DNA of 64,000 nucleotides from Lineus longissimus. Lineage: Eukaryota > Nemertea > Pilidiophora > Heteronemertea > Lineidae. Under the pieces are notes generated by a model. It ran no database searches. It was not told the DNA's origin and saw only the letters and a program-made list of their open reading frames with translations. Shown piece by piece: positions 24,085 through 36,976 of this stretch (position 1 is the stretch's first letter; every line of letters begins with the position of its first letter). The position numbers and the translations under genes were made by a program. The stretch lies in NCBI RefSeq assembly GCF_910592395.1, contig NC_088309.1:9922501-9986500 (forward strand). Reading direction: 5' to 3'.

Positions 24085-26788
24085 TTAGAGTGGTTCATTG
24101 GTAGATCTGATAAGAATATCATGAACCTGAAAGAATGAATTGAATACATTTGAAACCAGTACATAGAGCAAGGAGAGACCAGGCCTCTTACATGTAAATA
24201 TCCTTGGTGGCAGATCATCAAGAATAGATAAGAGAACCTTGATTATAATCATAAATCAATACGGTGACACATGTTTCTGGGAACTCTCCCAAGCATGAAA
24301 AGCATGTTATTGATATGTCACTAACATCTGTAATCTCTGACTTAATTTTAAAGAAAATAAGACGGTGTCCTCCACTCCTTAATGAAAATACTAGCAGGAG
24401 GATTTAAGGATTTAAACGTTTTTGAGTAAGTGTTTACCTGAACCCTGGCTGGAGCACTCAGGGCATAGATCAGAGCGTCTGCCACATCAGATGCTTGTAA
24501 AGGCTAAAACAAGAAAGAGAGAGAGACAGCCCGGGTTATGAAACAATAAAATGACAGCCTGGGCTGGCACAGACAAGTTTGTCAATGATGTTTACCGAGG
24601 CCCCATCCTAATTGTGGAGTACAGACCCACTTTACCGGGTTAAACTTGAAGCAGTGGATTGCCTAGCAGCTCATTTCCCAAGGCTAGTTGAGTTGTATTT
24701 CATGATGATACTAGAGTCTAATGGCAAGATTTCTTAACAGCATGGTACCATCTCATAAATCCTCCCTCCTATTGTCCAACATTATTTTTTTTATACTTAT
24801 TGATACTTACTGTTATACTCTTGAACAGACTTTCTATTTTCTTTTGGTCACCATCAAAAAGCACCTCAAAGAATGCAGTTTCCACAAATCCAGGGCTGAT
24901 GGACTGCATGAAGAAAAGGAAAACATTAGCCTGGAAGTTGCATATTTTTCAGACAACAGCGTTCCGCACAAGTTGGTCGTATTTCAATTTGCAGCTTGAT
25001 TTCCCAAATAATTGATCACTTCAAATTTTTCCACACTCAGCAGACAAGTAAAATTGACTAACATGCTTGCAGTGAAGTGGTAAACTTTCATGTATTAGTC
25101 GACTTATACATCTATCTTTATACTATTGTGCAACACACTAACTTTGGAAATCAAAGATGGATTTTTCAGCATAAGATGTCTACGTACCGTGACCCTAATG
25201 TTAGTTTTCATTGCCCGTAACTCCTGTCGCAGACCCTCTGTTAATGCTGTCACCGCATATTTGGTTGCCGAATAGAAATGTGCATCAGCCACAGGCGTTA
25301 CTTGGTGTCCACACATACTGAAGATAACAAAGATGGCCAAGCTGCATTAAAGGGGTACCCCGTTCATAATTAGTGGTGGTCCAGGAAAATAGAAATGCAG
25401 CTAGACACAATGCCGTAGTGCAGTTGTTAATCATACAAATTTTCTGAAACTTGGTATTCATTGCATTTGTATATCCATCTACGCAACGACAATGCTGTAG
25501 TTCGGACGTATTCACGCAATTGAAGCGGTTCTATATAAGGTTAAAAAATACCTGTTTATATGTATAATATGTCCATCATTGACATTCCGAGCCTTCATGG
25601 ACTTGATAGCCTCTCTTGTGACAACTGATAGTCCAAGAACATTCAACTGCAAAGAAGTCATGACTTTAATCTACCCCGGTACTTAACGAAACCAAAACCA
25701 GAGTCTTAGCAGGTTTAATTTCATCTTCGCGGTAATAAACGAAAAAAGTATGAACAAATGCAAAATGTCTTGACTTTTTCGGTCAAACGTTCACATGTTT
25801 AGAAATCACATTTTTGTTTTATTTAAATTATTCTTATTTAATTTCACTGTTTATCTAATGGGATATTTGATAGTTTTCTGATTTTGAAGCCAAGTTTCTT
25901 GGTTTTTAAGATTAGAAAATGGTTCACTAAGGCAGTTTGAAAATGTGCAATGGTCGTGTACAATACAATTTGTGATGTTTACAAACCAAACAACTTTAGG
26001 TTTTACCTACTTCTAACATTGCCCTCCACTTCTCTTCATTCCCTTCAGCTAGTGGAGCACTGAAAGCAACTCCTGCATTGTTGACACATACATCCACGCC
26101 TCCAAAGTCATCCGTCTGTCGAATTTTCTTAAACATTGCAGCGATTTGCTCGGTATCCCTTAGATCACATTGAATTGGTAGTACAGACCCCTTCTCATCT
26201 TTTAATTCTTCAGCAATTGCCTGAAATGAACAGAAAGAATAATTTGTCTTCTTAAAGGAGGACTATAGGCAGGAGCAGAGGGGCTAATTTGGCCATCTTT
26301 AGGTGACTAATATACACAGTAAGGGCCCTAGGTCACGTCAGATTCAGCACTAAATATATTCCTCGTACAAACATGAATCATTTCGACGTACTATGAGATG
26401 TAAGAGACCCCTATTGGCGACTTTGTGTAACATTATCTTGCCTGCCTAGGTGCTGCCTATATTGTCCCTTTAATGCTCATTTCAAATTATTTTACAGTAC
26501 CACAATGACCAAGATGGAAACCAAATGCTAAGAAAAGATGAAGAAGGTAACTATCCAGTTAAATGTGACAAGCAAATAAACGGATTCCATTCTTGTCCTG
26601 GCGATTTGATTTTACATTAAATGTTACAAAATGAGCCTTTACACCAGACTGCCTACCTCTATTCCTTCAATAGTCCTAGCACAGCCAACTACCTTCATTC
26701 CTCTCTTCACCAATGTTCTCGTCATCTCTGCACCAATACCGCTTGATGCTCCAGTAACCAAGGCAATGCGCCCCACCCATCTTTCCAT
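24085..26788 (-). CDS. DHRS11: DHRS11-like short-chain dehydrogenase/reductase, copy A (catalytic Ser to Cys)
   Basis: Seven exons: 26657-26788, 26011-26220, 25552-25646, 25188-25317, 24811-24903, 24438-24503 and 24085-24126. The product is 255 aa; human DHRS11 is 260 aa. It starts MERWVGRIALVTGASSGIGA, with the Rossmann TGxxxGIG. NNAG is in exon 2. The catalytic YxxxK is FYSATK in exon 4, and the tail is VHDILIRSTNEPL. Vertebrate DHRS11 is a cytosolic NADPH-dependent keto-reductase for steroids and other carbonyls. The Ser 13 residues before the catalytic Tyr, invariant in the family, is Cys here (SMCGHQV), whereas copies B and C read SMSGHRV. All splice sites and the frame are otherwise intact. 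Activity may be reduced or altered. It is convergent with JTB. Confidence 0.92.
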
Positions 26789-26878
26789 GGTGCCTCGAAA
26801 TCAAATACAGCTGAGCTCTACCACAAAAATGTGATTATCCCTAAAATGAACAAATCTCTAGCAATAAGCAATTGCAAT

Positions 26879-26900
26879 GGGGGGGGGGGGGGGGGGGGGG
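26879..26900 (+). repeat. Poly-G tract (22 G) upstream of DHRS11-like copy A
   Basis: An uninterrupted run of 22 G lies about 90 bp upstream of the copy A start codon. The same site has 11 G in copy B (36977-36987) and 5 G in copy C (about 56795). Confidence 0.9.
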
Positions 26901-27469
26901 TGTTATTACTGAAGCAGTTAGTCTTACCATGGAGGTATTATTATTCCTTTTTCTTTTGCATTCACAGACAATAGGGCCAATCACTGCTGTTTTGCGACAG
27001 CCTGTAGACTGACTGTGTACTGTACTAGCTCTGTGTACTTTACACACTACACTTTAAAAGTACCCCTATTTCAGTATTTGGCCTAAAACAACGGTTTATG
27101 CGTAAAACTGTATTTGAATCACATAGTCAACTAAACAAAATAACAAAACTTATCAAAATCCTGACCTGTCAATATATTTCGTTGAGATAACAGAAAATGA
27201 CGATTATAAAACGTCTGTATCTCTGTCCTACAAATGAAAAAGATGCACCTGTGACCCAAGTAGCTGAGCACGAAATTTATTTCCAGACAAAAGTCCTTTT
27301 TCATAAATTTGAGTAATGTGAAGATATCATTTTCTATTTATTACTAAATTCTTAAATATTTGCCGTGCATTCTGATTAGAATGTTGTTATTTGCGACTAC
27401 TAATAATAATTAATATCGCCAAAACTAGCGATTGATTTCTGTAGTTTTACCCTTTGTTAAGCTGTTACA

Positions 27470-27865
27470 GTGAGGAGCCTGCACACCAGATCACGGAAGG
27501 ACACAAAGGAAAAGACGCCAGACCAGCCCCCAGGTGAAACCCCAAGCGTAACGGAGATCCCACAGCCCCTTCTAACTGCCGACACCCAACTTCCCTTAGT
27601 AACAACTGGGCCTCACCTGGTGACAGATATGCAGAGAGGAATATCCCATCCATCCCATCCTGACTCAACTACTGACATCCAGTTTCCCTCAGCAACAACT
27701 GGGCTACACCTAGTGACAGAGACTCAAAGAGGAGCGACCCGTCCAAGTCCATACTTAGAAAGTCAGGATAAAGCCATAAACCAACCAATAATATGTAAAG
27801 AGCAATCTCTAGTGAACTCACACAACTGTCCTTCTGACATATATAGCCAGTACATTGGGGGATGA
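27470..27865 (+). pseudogene. LINE ORF1-like fragment with internal repeat
   Basis: 131 codons, low complexity and Pro/Thr/Gln-rich. It contains an imperfect internal duplication of about 30 residues (LVTTGPHLVTDMQRG and SATTGLHLVTETQRG). There is no recognisable RNA-binding domain. It is assigned to the LINE by position only. Confidence 0.4.
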
Positions 27866-28928
27866 GTCCCCCAAACCCCCTCCCCCGTTCTCTGAAAGTG
27901 ACAGGTTTTAGCCAGAACATTGGGGGGGAAGCCCCCCCCCCCATTGGACTCTAGAAATTGAATTCCTTGGAGACGCTGAACAATAAGGCCCCATAAAGAA
28001 AAAGTCCCCTCCCCGGTAGCTGTCTCATATCTGCGGACAGAAGCAGCTCTTTGTGGTGAAATAATAATTGAATTTTCCATCTGCTAGCCTAGATATTTGT
28101 GTATGTTTCTTCACCAGTTAGTTAATAACGAATTTTTGGAGCTTATAATTATATTCTTAATTGTTTTAACGCGTTTTTTTGGATTCGTTTGGCGCCAAAA
28201 TCAAGAATGGCAAATTTACGATCTTGACACTAGAGGCGCTGATGTCGTTCCGGAACGGTAGATGCTAAATCGGATAGCCAGGCGGTAGGGGAACTCCTGC
28301 ACCCTGACCACGTGACCTACATCAGGAATTCCTCTATTACTTCGCAGCTCCACGGTGAAGTAAATAAATACTGAATAAAGGCTTAGTCACTTTTTCACTT
28401 CGTCTGCAATGAAATGTCACAACTGTCTCCGCCAACGTTGTTGTCCTGTATGTTCTAGCAGACGATTTTTAGATACACTTCAAGACAGTGGCGCCGGTGT
28501 GAATAAATCTACTTGCGTGATTGGTCAATGGCTCATGACGTCATGAAATAATTGCGTCAACAACGGGAATCATGGTAACTGTGGTTGCGGTGCGTCGTGA
28601 AAGCAGGATCGGCAAGCGCGGCCCGTATGGAATGCAACAAACTGTACCGGAACCGGAACTGTCATGGGTCTGCACAAATTTTTTCAGATTCGATGGACAT
28701 GATGGATTTATGAATTTTGTTTACACTTTATACATACACGTAACCATTACACTCACTACGTTGTGTGAGTTACTACCAAGGTCAGAGAGCGGGGAGAAAG
28801 ACACCTGCATAGAATCGGATCTTTGCACCGCTAAACCCATAAGTACCCATGGTGGCATAACCCGCAGAACTAAGGAGCCCACGCAAAATGGCAAGGTTAG
28901 TCTGGAACAGACTTTCGCCAGTAGCTGA
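27866..28928 (+). other. LINE region between ORF1-like fragment and ORF2
   Basis: Contains G- and C-runs (27856-27945) and a 118-codon open frame (28572-28928). That frame ends with a TGA directly ahead of and in frame with the endonuclease. Its last 30 or so residues could be a decayed ORF2 N-terminus; the rest is unrecognised. Confidence 0.4.
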
Positions 28929-31900
28929 CAGCCAGCAGGATCTAGGAACCTCAAGTTCGTTACTTTCAATGTAGAGGGGGCCGTCGCCAATCATGCCTTT
29001 GTGAACAGCCAGCTGGGTGACTCTGATATTATATGCCTTCAGGAGCATTGGCTGCACGCTTTTGAAAAGTCAAAGCTGGACTCACTATTCCCACAATGGA
29101 ACCATCACTGTGTTGCCTACGATGAGATGTCTCAAGACTGCCTGAATCTGTATCACACTGCAGGGAGAGGAGGGGTAGTAACTCTGTGGGCGCCATGGCT
29201 CAACCCCTTCATGAAGAAGACAAAAGACGACGGCAATGAGAGAATACTACTTACCCTATGCGATCTACCCTCACGACCCCTTTGTATCATTAACTGCTAC
29301 CTGTCATCAGGAACCAGCGCGGTTGCAACTCAAACCTTCATGGAGGATACTGACATATTGTACGAGCTGGTGTTAAAATACAGAGGAGAGTATGAAGTAG
29401 TCCTTGCTAGGGATCTCAATGAGGACCATTTTAACCGGAAGGGGCTGAAGGAGAGACGATTTCTGGAGTTGATACACGATCTGAAGCTTACCGACATAGG
29501 TGCAGAATCAACCGCCTCATCATATATAAATCCACACCTCGGACACAGGTCCAGAATAGATCACATCTGTATTGGTGAAAGGGCTAGCTCTTCTTCGGGC
29601 TGGTCCACCCCATCCCTAATCATGGATCAGGCTGCGACAAATTCATCCAAGCACTTACCGCTGAAGAGTGACACACAGATCCCATGTCTCAACCCACCAA
29701 AGAAGTCACAGAAGGAGCCTGTTGCGAAAAAGCTCTTCCGATTTGACGAAGCTGATCCTGATGAGTTTGAAAAAATCCTGTCAAACGAGTTGCAGTCTTC
29801 TCCCATCCATGACATGGATCCCCACGATGCTATCCTAACACTTCAGAATGCCCTAAACACAGCCACCATAGCAGCCGTACCATACAGGTCCATCAAGTCC
29901 AGACATAGTGGAGGTCGCCCAAAGAATTGGTCTGATGAACTGGCAGAAGCAGTCAGAGAATCTAAAAATCGACTATTCTCGTGGAAACAGCTTGGAAAGC
30001 CCACCGGTGACCACCCGGCATGGATTGGTAAGAAAGCGGCAACAAAGAAGGTACGCCAGATCCAGAGGAGGGAGGACGCAAGCGATCGTAAGCAGCTGCT
30101 GGGAGAAATATCGTCAGCTTTGACCACTGACCAGGCTCTTTTCCACAGAATCATTGCTAAACAGAGAAAAGAGAAGACAGCAACAACCGCAATCAGCATA
30201 GAAGGTGAAATCATAACTGATGACAACGCTATCAGAAGTGAGTGGGCAAACTGCTATGAAAGGCTAGCAACCCCAAAGGTAGAGGAACCAGATATGGACC
30301 GCCTGCTGTTTAACATGCGTAAAGTGGCAGGAAGCATTGATGACGGTACTGAAATTGACATCACAATGATAAAGAAAGCGATTGACGGGATGAGTAAGAA
30401 GAAAGCGGCCGATAGAGAAGGATTCCGCGCAGAACATTTAAAATTACTCTCCTGCTCCCAACTTGCCATGGAAAAGCTCACTGCCATTTTCAACTCCATC
30501 ATGAAGGCGAAAAAGGCCCCGAAGATAATGAAGACGGCGTACAAGATCCCAATTCCAAAGAAAGGAAAGGACTCCTTATTGCTAGATAACTACCGCGGGA
30601 TCACAATAACGTCAATCTTTGGTAAACTACTGGAGCTGATTTGCCTCATGTGCACTGAGAAAGACCTCACAGATGGGCAGAGCGGACTTCAGTATGGCTT
30701 TTCAGCCGGAAGATCACCATCAATGGCCTCTCTTCTTGTGACTGAAGCCATCGCCGAAACCAAGGAAAAGAAACAGGACCTGCTGATCTGCTCACTTGAT
30801 GCTCGCAAAGCCTTTGATGTTGTGTCCCACTCTCGCCTCAAACTCAAGATGTTTGGTACACCAATGAAGAAATCTCTGTGGTGTCTTATTGACGATCTGT
30901 ATGACTCCAGTACAGAGGTTGTGAGATGGTGCGGTGAAGACAGCAGGGAATATGCAGTCCGACAAGGAGTGAAGCAAGGTGCAGTCATGTCTCCGACACT
31001 TTACAAGTTGTATGCCAACGATTTGGCATCATCCCTCACTAAAGCAGGGCTGGGACTGCATATAGGCCCTACATACATCGGATCCCCTGGCTGCGCCGAT
31101 GACCTACTCCTTCTCACATCAAGTCCCATGGAACTTCAAGCAATGATGTCAGTCAGCAACGACCACTCAAACACCAATCTTTATGAACTACATCCAGTGA
31201 AATCAGTAGTATGTCCACACCACCAGTCGCAAGCAAGCTCAAGTAAAGCTCAGGAATGGCACCTGGGGGGCAAACCAGCTACTATAGCGGGGGATTTTGT
31301 ACATCTTGGGCTAAACTGGCAAAAGGGAAAGACGTCCCCTGATATTTCACCGAGGATTACCCTGGCAAGACGGACAGCATATGCCCTGATGGGTGTGGGT
31401 TTTCACAGCTATAATGGTCTAGACCCTTCCGCATCAATGAAAATCTATAACACCTTCGTCATCCCAAGACTTCTGCATGGTCTGGACGCCACCATCTTGT
31501 CGGCAGCTCAAGTGTCCCAACTCGATCTCTTTCACCGAAAGGCACTAAGACTAATCCAGAGTCTACCGGAAAGCACAGCTAAGTCGGCCATCTACCTGCT
31601 GCTTGGAACAATACCAATCGAGGCAACAATTCACGCACGTCAACTCTCCCTGTTTGGAGCCATCACAAGACTCGACAGAAATAATCCCCTATGGCAAGTC
31701 GCGCAAAGACAACTGTCTCTTAAATCAGATACCTCGAAGAGCTGGTTTAACAAGATATGTAAAACAGCCGAAAAGTATGGCATCAACATCCACCAGGCAC
31801 TTCAACACCCCTGGAAGAAATGCCACTGGAAGGATAACACCATCATGTTGATTAAGGACTCGTGGACCAACGCCTTAGTTTCTGAAGCTCAAGCCAGAAA

Positions 31901-32453
31901 GACCCTCCAATGGATGATCCTCGACCAGGTATAGATAGGTCGCCCCCACCCTCTGTGGCAAGCTTGTAAAGGAAAGCAGTATCTAGTTGCAGAGGCAACT
32001 ACAAGAGCGAGACTCCTGGTTGGTAGATTTGGCCTACGACATGATAGAGTACGCTTCAACAAGCAAGAGGTTGATCCCCAATGCCCATTATGTCGCTCGG
32101 AAGAGGAAGATGCCCCACACTTTCTAGTCACATGCCCATCTCTTGAGAAGGATCGAGGGAATCTGATCTCGGCACTATGCAGTCTATACCAAGGAGACGG
32201 ACTACCCCCTCCTCAGACGAAGACAGAGTTGTGCTATGCGATTTTGAACGGCTGGGGATACAGGATGGATGTACTGACCTATTACACTACACACACACTG
32301 AATGGCAACACCAAAAATATTAACACAAGCTCAATTCGAAATACTCCTATAATTTCATTAAAATCAAACACTGACAGGGCCAACTCGCTATGCAACTTAA
32401 TATGCCACAGACTATATATCGCCAGAGACTGTAAATACAACGACCTTTTATAA
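28929..32453 (+). pseudogene. LINE ORF2: APE endonuclease, reverse transcriptase, C-terminal zinc finger (one nonsense break)
   Basis: Opens in frame after a TGA. The endonuclease begins KFVTFNVEG, then DIICLQEHWL, with a later SRIDHICIG. The RT has YRGITITSIFGKLLE, SLDARKAFDVVSH and GVKQGAVMSPTLYKLYANDL, and the catalytic box reads GCADDLLLL in place of the usual (Y/F)ADD. The frame is broken by TAG at 31932-31934. It then continues in the same frame through a CPLC...HFLVTC CCHC finger to a stop at 32451-32453. The single nonsense codon, with an otherwise open frame of about 1,170 codons, indicates a fairly young but dead copy. Confidence 0.88.
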
Positions 32454-32501
32454 GGGTTTCTCGATTCTAGCGGGAGGAATTCACGAACGAACGAACGAAC
32501 G

Positions 32502-32523
32502 AGCTGAAAGGGTGGATGTCTTC
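32502..32523 (+). other. Duplication junction A/B with filler
   Basis: Between the end of unit A and the start of unit B is GCTGAAAGGGTGGATGTC plus a few bases. This sequence is absent at the unit ends elsewhere except the B/C junction. The LINE inserted within its first bases, duplicating AGCTG. Confidence 0.8.
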
Positions 32524-33520
32524 CTGTAATGTTACAACTTTTTATCCTGGATGTTTTGGTCAGTGGACCACCTGCATTCAATGAACTATATCTCACAGTC
32601 ACATGTTTTTTGAAAATGTCATTTAAAGATATTGTCTTTTCAAAGAATATCTCTCCAAACATTGTACAGTATTTGTCATGTGACAAGTTGTTTTTGTTAT
32701 AAAATAAGAATAAGATATACATGTAGGCCTAGATTGCTTTGTTGTACATCAGTATTTCCTTTGGGCTTCCAACATCCATGAGGAATCCCCGACACAAGAA
32801 GTTGGATTATCTGTACCACATCTAGAGCTGCATCTTGGTCTAGTACTGGTAGTTCATTTTTCTCCATGATCCAAACACTGTACCTAGACATATTCCTTGT
32901 GATCTGGGGCAAGTCATTTCAAATCTTGTGTCTTTTAGAAGAAGTGTTTCTTCAATGAAAACCAATGTTTGGATTATGATTAAATTCCTCACAGGACCAA
33001 GACACAAGTCTACAAGCCTGTAGCCAGGGATGATCCCAGTGGACTAATAAAGCAAGGGATTCTACAGTTGGGACACTGAAGGCTCTTTAAAGGTGCTCTC
33101 AGGCTTCCTAAGACGGCAGCGTTGTCACAATTTCTCTCTGGGAAATCCACTAATTTTACATGGTCACTTTTAACAGAAGTGAAGCGATAACTTCTCTTAG
33201 AATAAGCTAGAAAAAAACTAGAGATGTGCACAAACTAAATCTTCTTTTATTAGTCAAAGCATTCAATAGAAAGGGATTAATTCCTCCACCTTATCTTTGA
33301 ATACTTGTACAGTACATACATTTACATTTTCAATGATTTATACAATGTGGAGTTGAAGAAAAAATAAATACTGGTACCAATGGTTCCCTCCTCAACTCAT
33401 AATTTCAGATAGAATGTATTCCTTTGATGCTGTTTACAGGATAAATAGTAGTAATAGTAGATCACAATAGCACCATTTTATGCACTATATATGTAGTAAA
33501 AGAAACTAGAACTATGATAA

Positions 33521-33617
33521 CTAGCCTTGGGAAATGAGCTGCTAGGCAATCCACCGCTACAAGTTAAACCCAGTAAAGTGGGTCTGTACTCCACAATTAG
33601 GATGGGGCCTCGGTAAA
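33521..33617 (-). repeat. Inverted-repeat arm in DHRS11-like copy B 3'UTR
   Basis: About 95 bp that recurs in reverse complement at 34358-34450 in the last-but-one intron region of the same gene. In copy C the pair is 52155-52251 and 53036-53131. Copy A keeps only the intron arm. Confidence 0.85.
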
Positions 33618-33820
33618 TGGAAACAATTTCTAGTTACAGCATCCTTTGTCATTTGGCACCGGTTGTGGACCTCCAACAGATGGTGATGAAAGCATTATTA
33701 CATGTATTTTTTACTAGCTGGCTCTCACACGATTAAAAAGTTCTCCTTGAGAATCTGCACCACAAGTGAAAGCACATGAAGGTATTCCGAATTGTTCTTA
33801 AGGGAATCAATAGACTCAAT

Positions 33821-36800
33821 TTAGAGTGGTTGATCGGTAGGTCTGATAAGAATATCATGAACCTGAAAGAATGAATTGAATACATTTGAAACCAGTACAT
33901 ACATGTAGAGCAAGGGTGGACCAGGCCTCTTACAAGTAAATATCCTTGGTGGCAGATCATCAAGAATAGATAAGAGAACCATATTCATCATATCAAGCAT
34001 ATATAGCTTAATTTATGCATGATTATAATCATAAATCAATACGGTGACAAATGTTTCTGGGAACTCTCCCAAGCATGAAAAACATGTTATTGATATGTCA
34101 CTAACATCCGTAATCGCTGACTTAATTTTTAAGATTATTAGATGGTGTCCTCCACTCTGTAATGAAAATACTAGCAGGAAGATTTAAGGATTTAAACGTT
34201 TTTGAGTAAGTGTTTACCTGAACCCTGGCTGGAGCACTCAGGGCATAGAGCAGAGCATCTGCCACATCGGATGGTTGTAAAGGCTAAAACAAGAAAGAGA
34301 GAGAGACAGTTCGGGTTATGAAACAAGTAAAATCACAGCCTGGGCTTGTCAATGATGTTTACCGAGGCCCCATCCTAATTGTGGTGTACAAACCCACTTT
34401 ACCGGGTTTAACTTTTAGCGGTGGATTGCCTTGCAGCTAATTTCCCAAGGGTTGTATTTCATGATGATACTTGAGTCTAATGGCAAGATTTCTTAACAGC
34501 ATCGTACCATCTTATAAATCCTCCCTCCTATTGTCCAACATTATTTTTTATACTTATTGATACTTACTGTTACCCTCTTGTACAGACTTTCTATTTTCTT
34601 TTGGTCACCATCAAAAAGCACCTCAAAGAATGCAGTTTCCACAAGTCCAGGGCTGATGGACTGTACAAAGGAAAAAGGACAACATTAGCCTGGAAGTTGC
34701 ATATTTTTCAGACAACAGCGTTCCGCACAAGTTGGTCGTATTTCAATTTGCAGCTTGATTTCCCAAATAATTGATCAAAATTTTTGATTCAAATTTTTCC
34801 ACACACAGCAGGCAAGTAAAATTGACTAACATGCTTGCAGTGAAGTGGTAAACTTTCATGTATTAGTCGACTTATACATCTATCTTTATACTATTGTGCA
34901 ACACACTAACTTCGGAAATCAAAGATGGATTTTTCGTCATAAGATGTCTAATTACCGTGACCCTAATGTTAGATTTCATTGCCCGTAACTCCTGTCGCAG
35001 ACCCTCTGTCAATGCTGTCACAGCATATTTGGTTGCCGAATAGAAATGTGTGTCAGCCATAGGCGTTACTCGGTGTCCACTCATACTGAAGATAACAAAG
35101 AGGAAGAAATAATGGCCAAGCTGCATTAAAGGGGTACCCCGTTCATAATTAGTGGTGGTCCAGGAAAATAGAAATGCAGTTATACACAATGCCGTAGTAC
35201 AGTTGTTGATCATACGAATTTTCTGAAACTTGGTATTTATGGCTTTTGTATATCCGTCTACACAACGACAATGCTGTAATATGTAGTTCGGACGCAATTG
35301 AAGCGGTTCTATATAATGTTAAAAATTACCTATTCATATGTATAATATGTCCATCATCGACATTCCGAGCCTTCATGGACTTGATAGCCTCTCTTGTGAC
35401 AACTGATAGTCCAAGAACATTCAACTGCAAAGAAATCATGACTTTAATCTACCTAACGAAACCGGAGTCTTTCTCATAAGGAGTCAGGCAACTCGGGAAC
35501 GTATGGTTTCAACATCAAAGCCACCGCCCGTTCCAAAAGACACAGCTCAGTTTGTAGCTGAATTAAAAAGGGCTCCATCATGGCTTGCGCTAATTGCCCG
35601 AGAGAGCTGTGTGATCAAAGTAAACTTGCCGTACCTTGTCTCTTTATTTGAAATCTCTGACGAAACTAACTTCAAGTATTTTGCACTTTTTTATCCACTC
35701 ATTGCAGAAATTTATGAACACCAGCATACTATCAGAAACCAATAATAGTTCAGAGCCAACATTCTTTTAACACCTCATGCTTCAGATTAAATTGCTGTCT
35801 TCCATTCAGATTACTGAACGGCGTATGAGGTAGGCTGTACACCATGTAATTTGAAGTCAATTTTCAGACCAGTTAACTATGGCAGAAGGCAGTTAGAAAA
35901 TGTTCAATGGTCGTGTACAATCCAATCTGTGATGTTTACAAACCCAACAACTTTATGTTTTACCTACTTCTAACATTGCCCTCCACTTCTCTTCATCCCC
36001 CTCAGCTAGTGGAGCAGGGTAAGCAACTCCTGCATTGTTGACACATACATCCACGCCTCCAAAGTCATCAGTCTGTCGAATTTTCTTGAACATTGCAGCG
36101 ATTTGCTCGGTATCCCTCAGGTCACATTGAATTGGTAGTACAGACCCCTTCTCGTCTTTTAACTCTTCAGCAATTGCCTGAAATGAACAGAAAGAATAAT
36201 TTGTCTTCTTAAAGGGGGACTATAGGCAGGAGCAGAGGGGCTAATTTGGCCATCTTTAGGTGAATAATATACACAGTAAGGTCCCTAGGTCATTGTCAGA
36301 TTCAGCACTAAGTAATTCCTCGTACAAGCGTGAATCATTTCGACGTACTATGAGATGTGAGAGACCCCTACTGGCGACTTTGTGTAACTTTATCTTGACT
36401 GCCTAGGTGCTGCCTATATAGTCCCTTTAATGCTCATTTCAAATTATTTTACTGACTCTGATCTGTCCTCAAGAACCAGGTGGGTGAGTATGACAGAATC
36501 TGGAACCAGTACAACACGTCAGACTTTATATGCACATACTCAAGCCCTGCTGATATGATGACATGAAGCTCAGGGACACCAAGGCTTTGTTCTGGTGTAG
36601 TACCACAATGACCAAGATAGAGACAAAATTCTAAGAAAAGATGAAGAAGGTATTATCAAGTTAAATGTGACAAGCAAATAACTGATTCCATTCTAGTCAT
36701 GGCGATTTGATTTTACATTTAATGTTACAAAATGAGCCTTTACACCAGACTGCCTACCTCTATTCCTTCAATAGTCCTATCACAGCCAACTACCTTCATT

Positions 36801-36889
36801 CCTCTCTTCACCAAGGTTCTCGTCATCTCTGCACCAATACCGCTTGATGCTCCAGTAACCAAGGCAACGCGTCCCACCCATCTTTCCAT
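33821..36889 (-). CDS. DHRS11: DHRS11-like short-chain dehydrogenase/reductase, copy B
   Basis: Seven exons of the same lengths as copy A: 36758-36889, 35968-36177, 35330-35424, 34956-35085, 34568-34660, 34218-34283 and 33821-33862. The product is 255 aa, with every splice site and the frame intact. The catalytic set is complete (TGASSGIG, NNAG, SMSGHRV, FYSATK). Differences from A include GCDRT for GCART after the nucleotide-binding strand, near where NADPH-preferring members place a cofactor-phosphate contact, and YPAPLAE for FSAPLAE. It ends VHDILIRPTDQPL. A retrotransposon has inserted about 120 bp upstream of the start codon and separates this copy from its ancestral promoter flank, so its expression is the main uncertainty. 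Confidence 0.92.
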
Positions 36890-36976
36890 GGTGCCTCGAA
36901 ATCAAATACAGCAAAGCTCAACCACAAAATGATTATCCCTGAAATGAACAAACCTCTAGCAATAAGCAATTGCAAT

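Larger units (their letters stand above)
23230..27460. repeat. Tandem duplication unit A (JTB 3'UTR end + DHRS11-like gene)
   Basis: Homology with units B and C begins at CTGTAATGTTAC (23230; 32524 in unit B) and ends at the word CCCTTTGTTAA (27460). Introns, UTRs and promoter flank are all nearly identical among the three units, so these are genomic duplications rather than retrocopies. Confidence 0.95.
27465..32501 (+). mobile_element. LINE (non-LTR retrotransposon) inserted in the A/B junction
   Basis: Flanked by AGCTG at both ends (27460-27464 and 32502-32506). The uninterrupted target sequence survives at the B/C junction near 44994. The element ends in a short tandem tail of (CGAA)n at about 32484-32501, as in LINE clades with microsatellite tails. 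The interior has an ORF1-like fragment and an endonuclease-reverse transcriptase frame. The 5' end is probably truncated because it opens directly in coding-like sequence. Clade is not determined: an APE endonuclease, an RT and a C-terminal CCHC finger fit the Jockey/I/CR1 assemblage. Confidence 0.88.
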
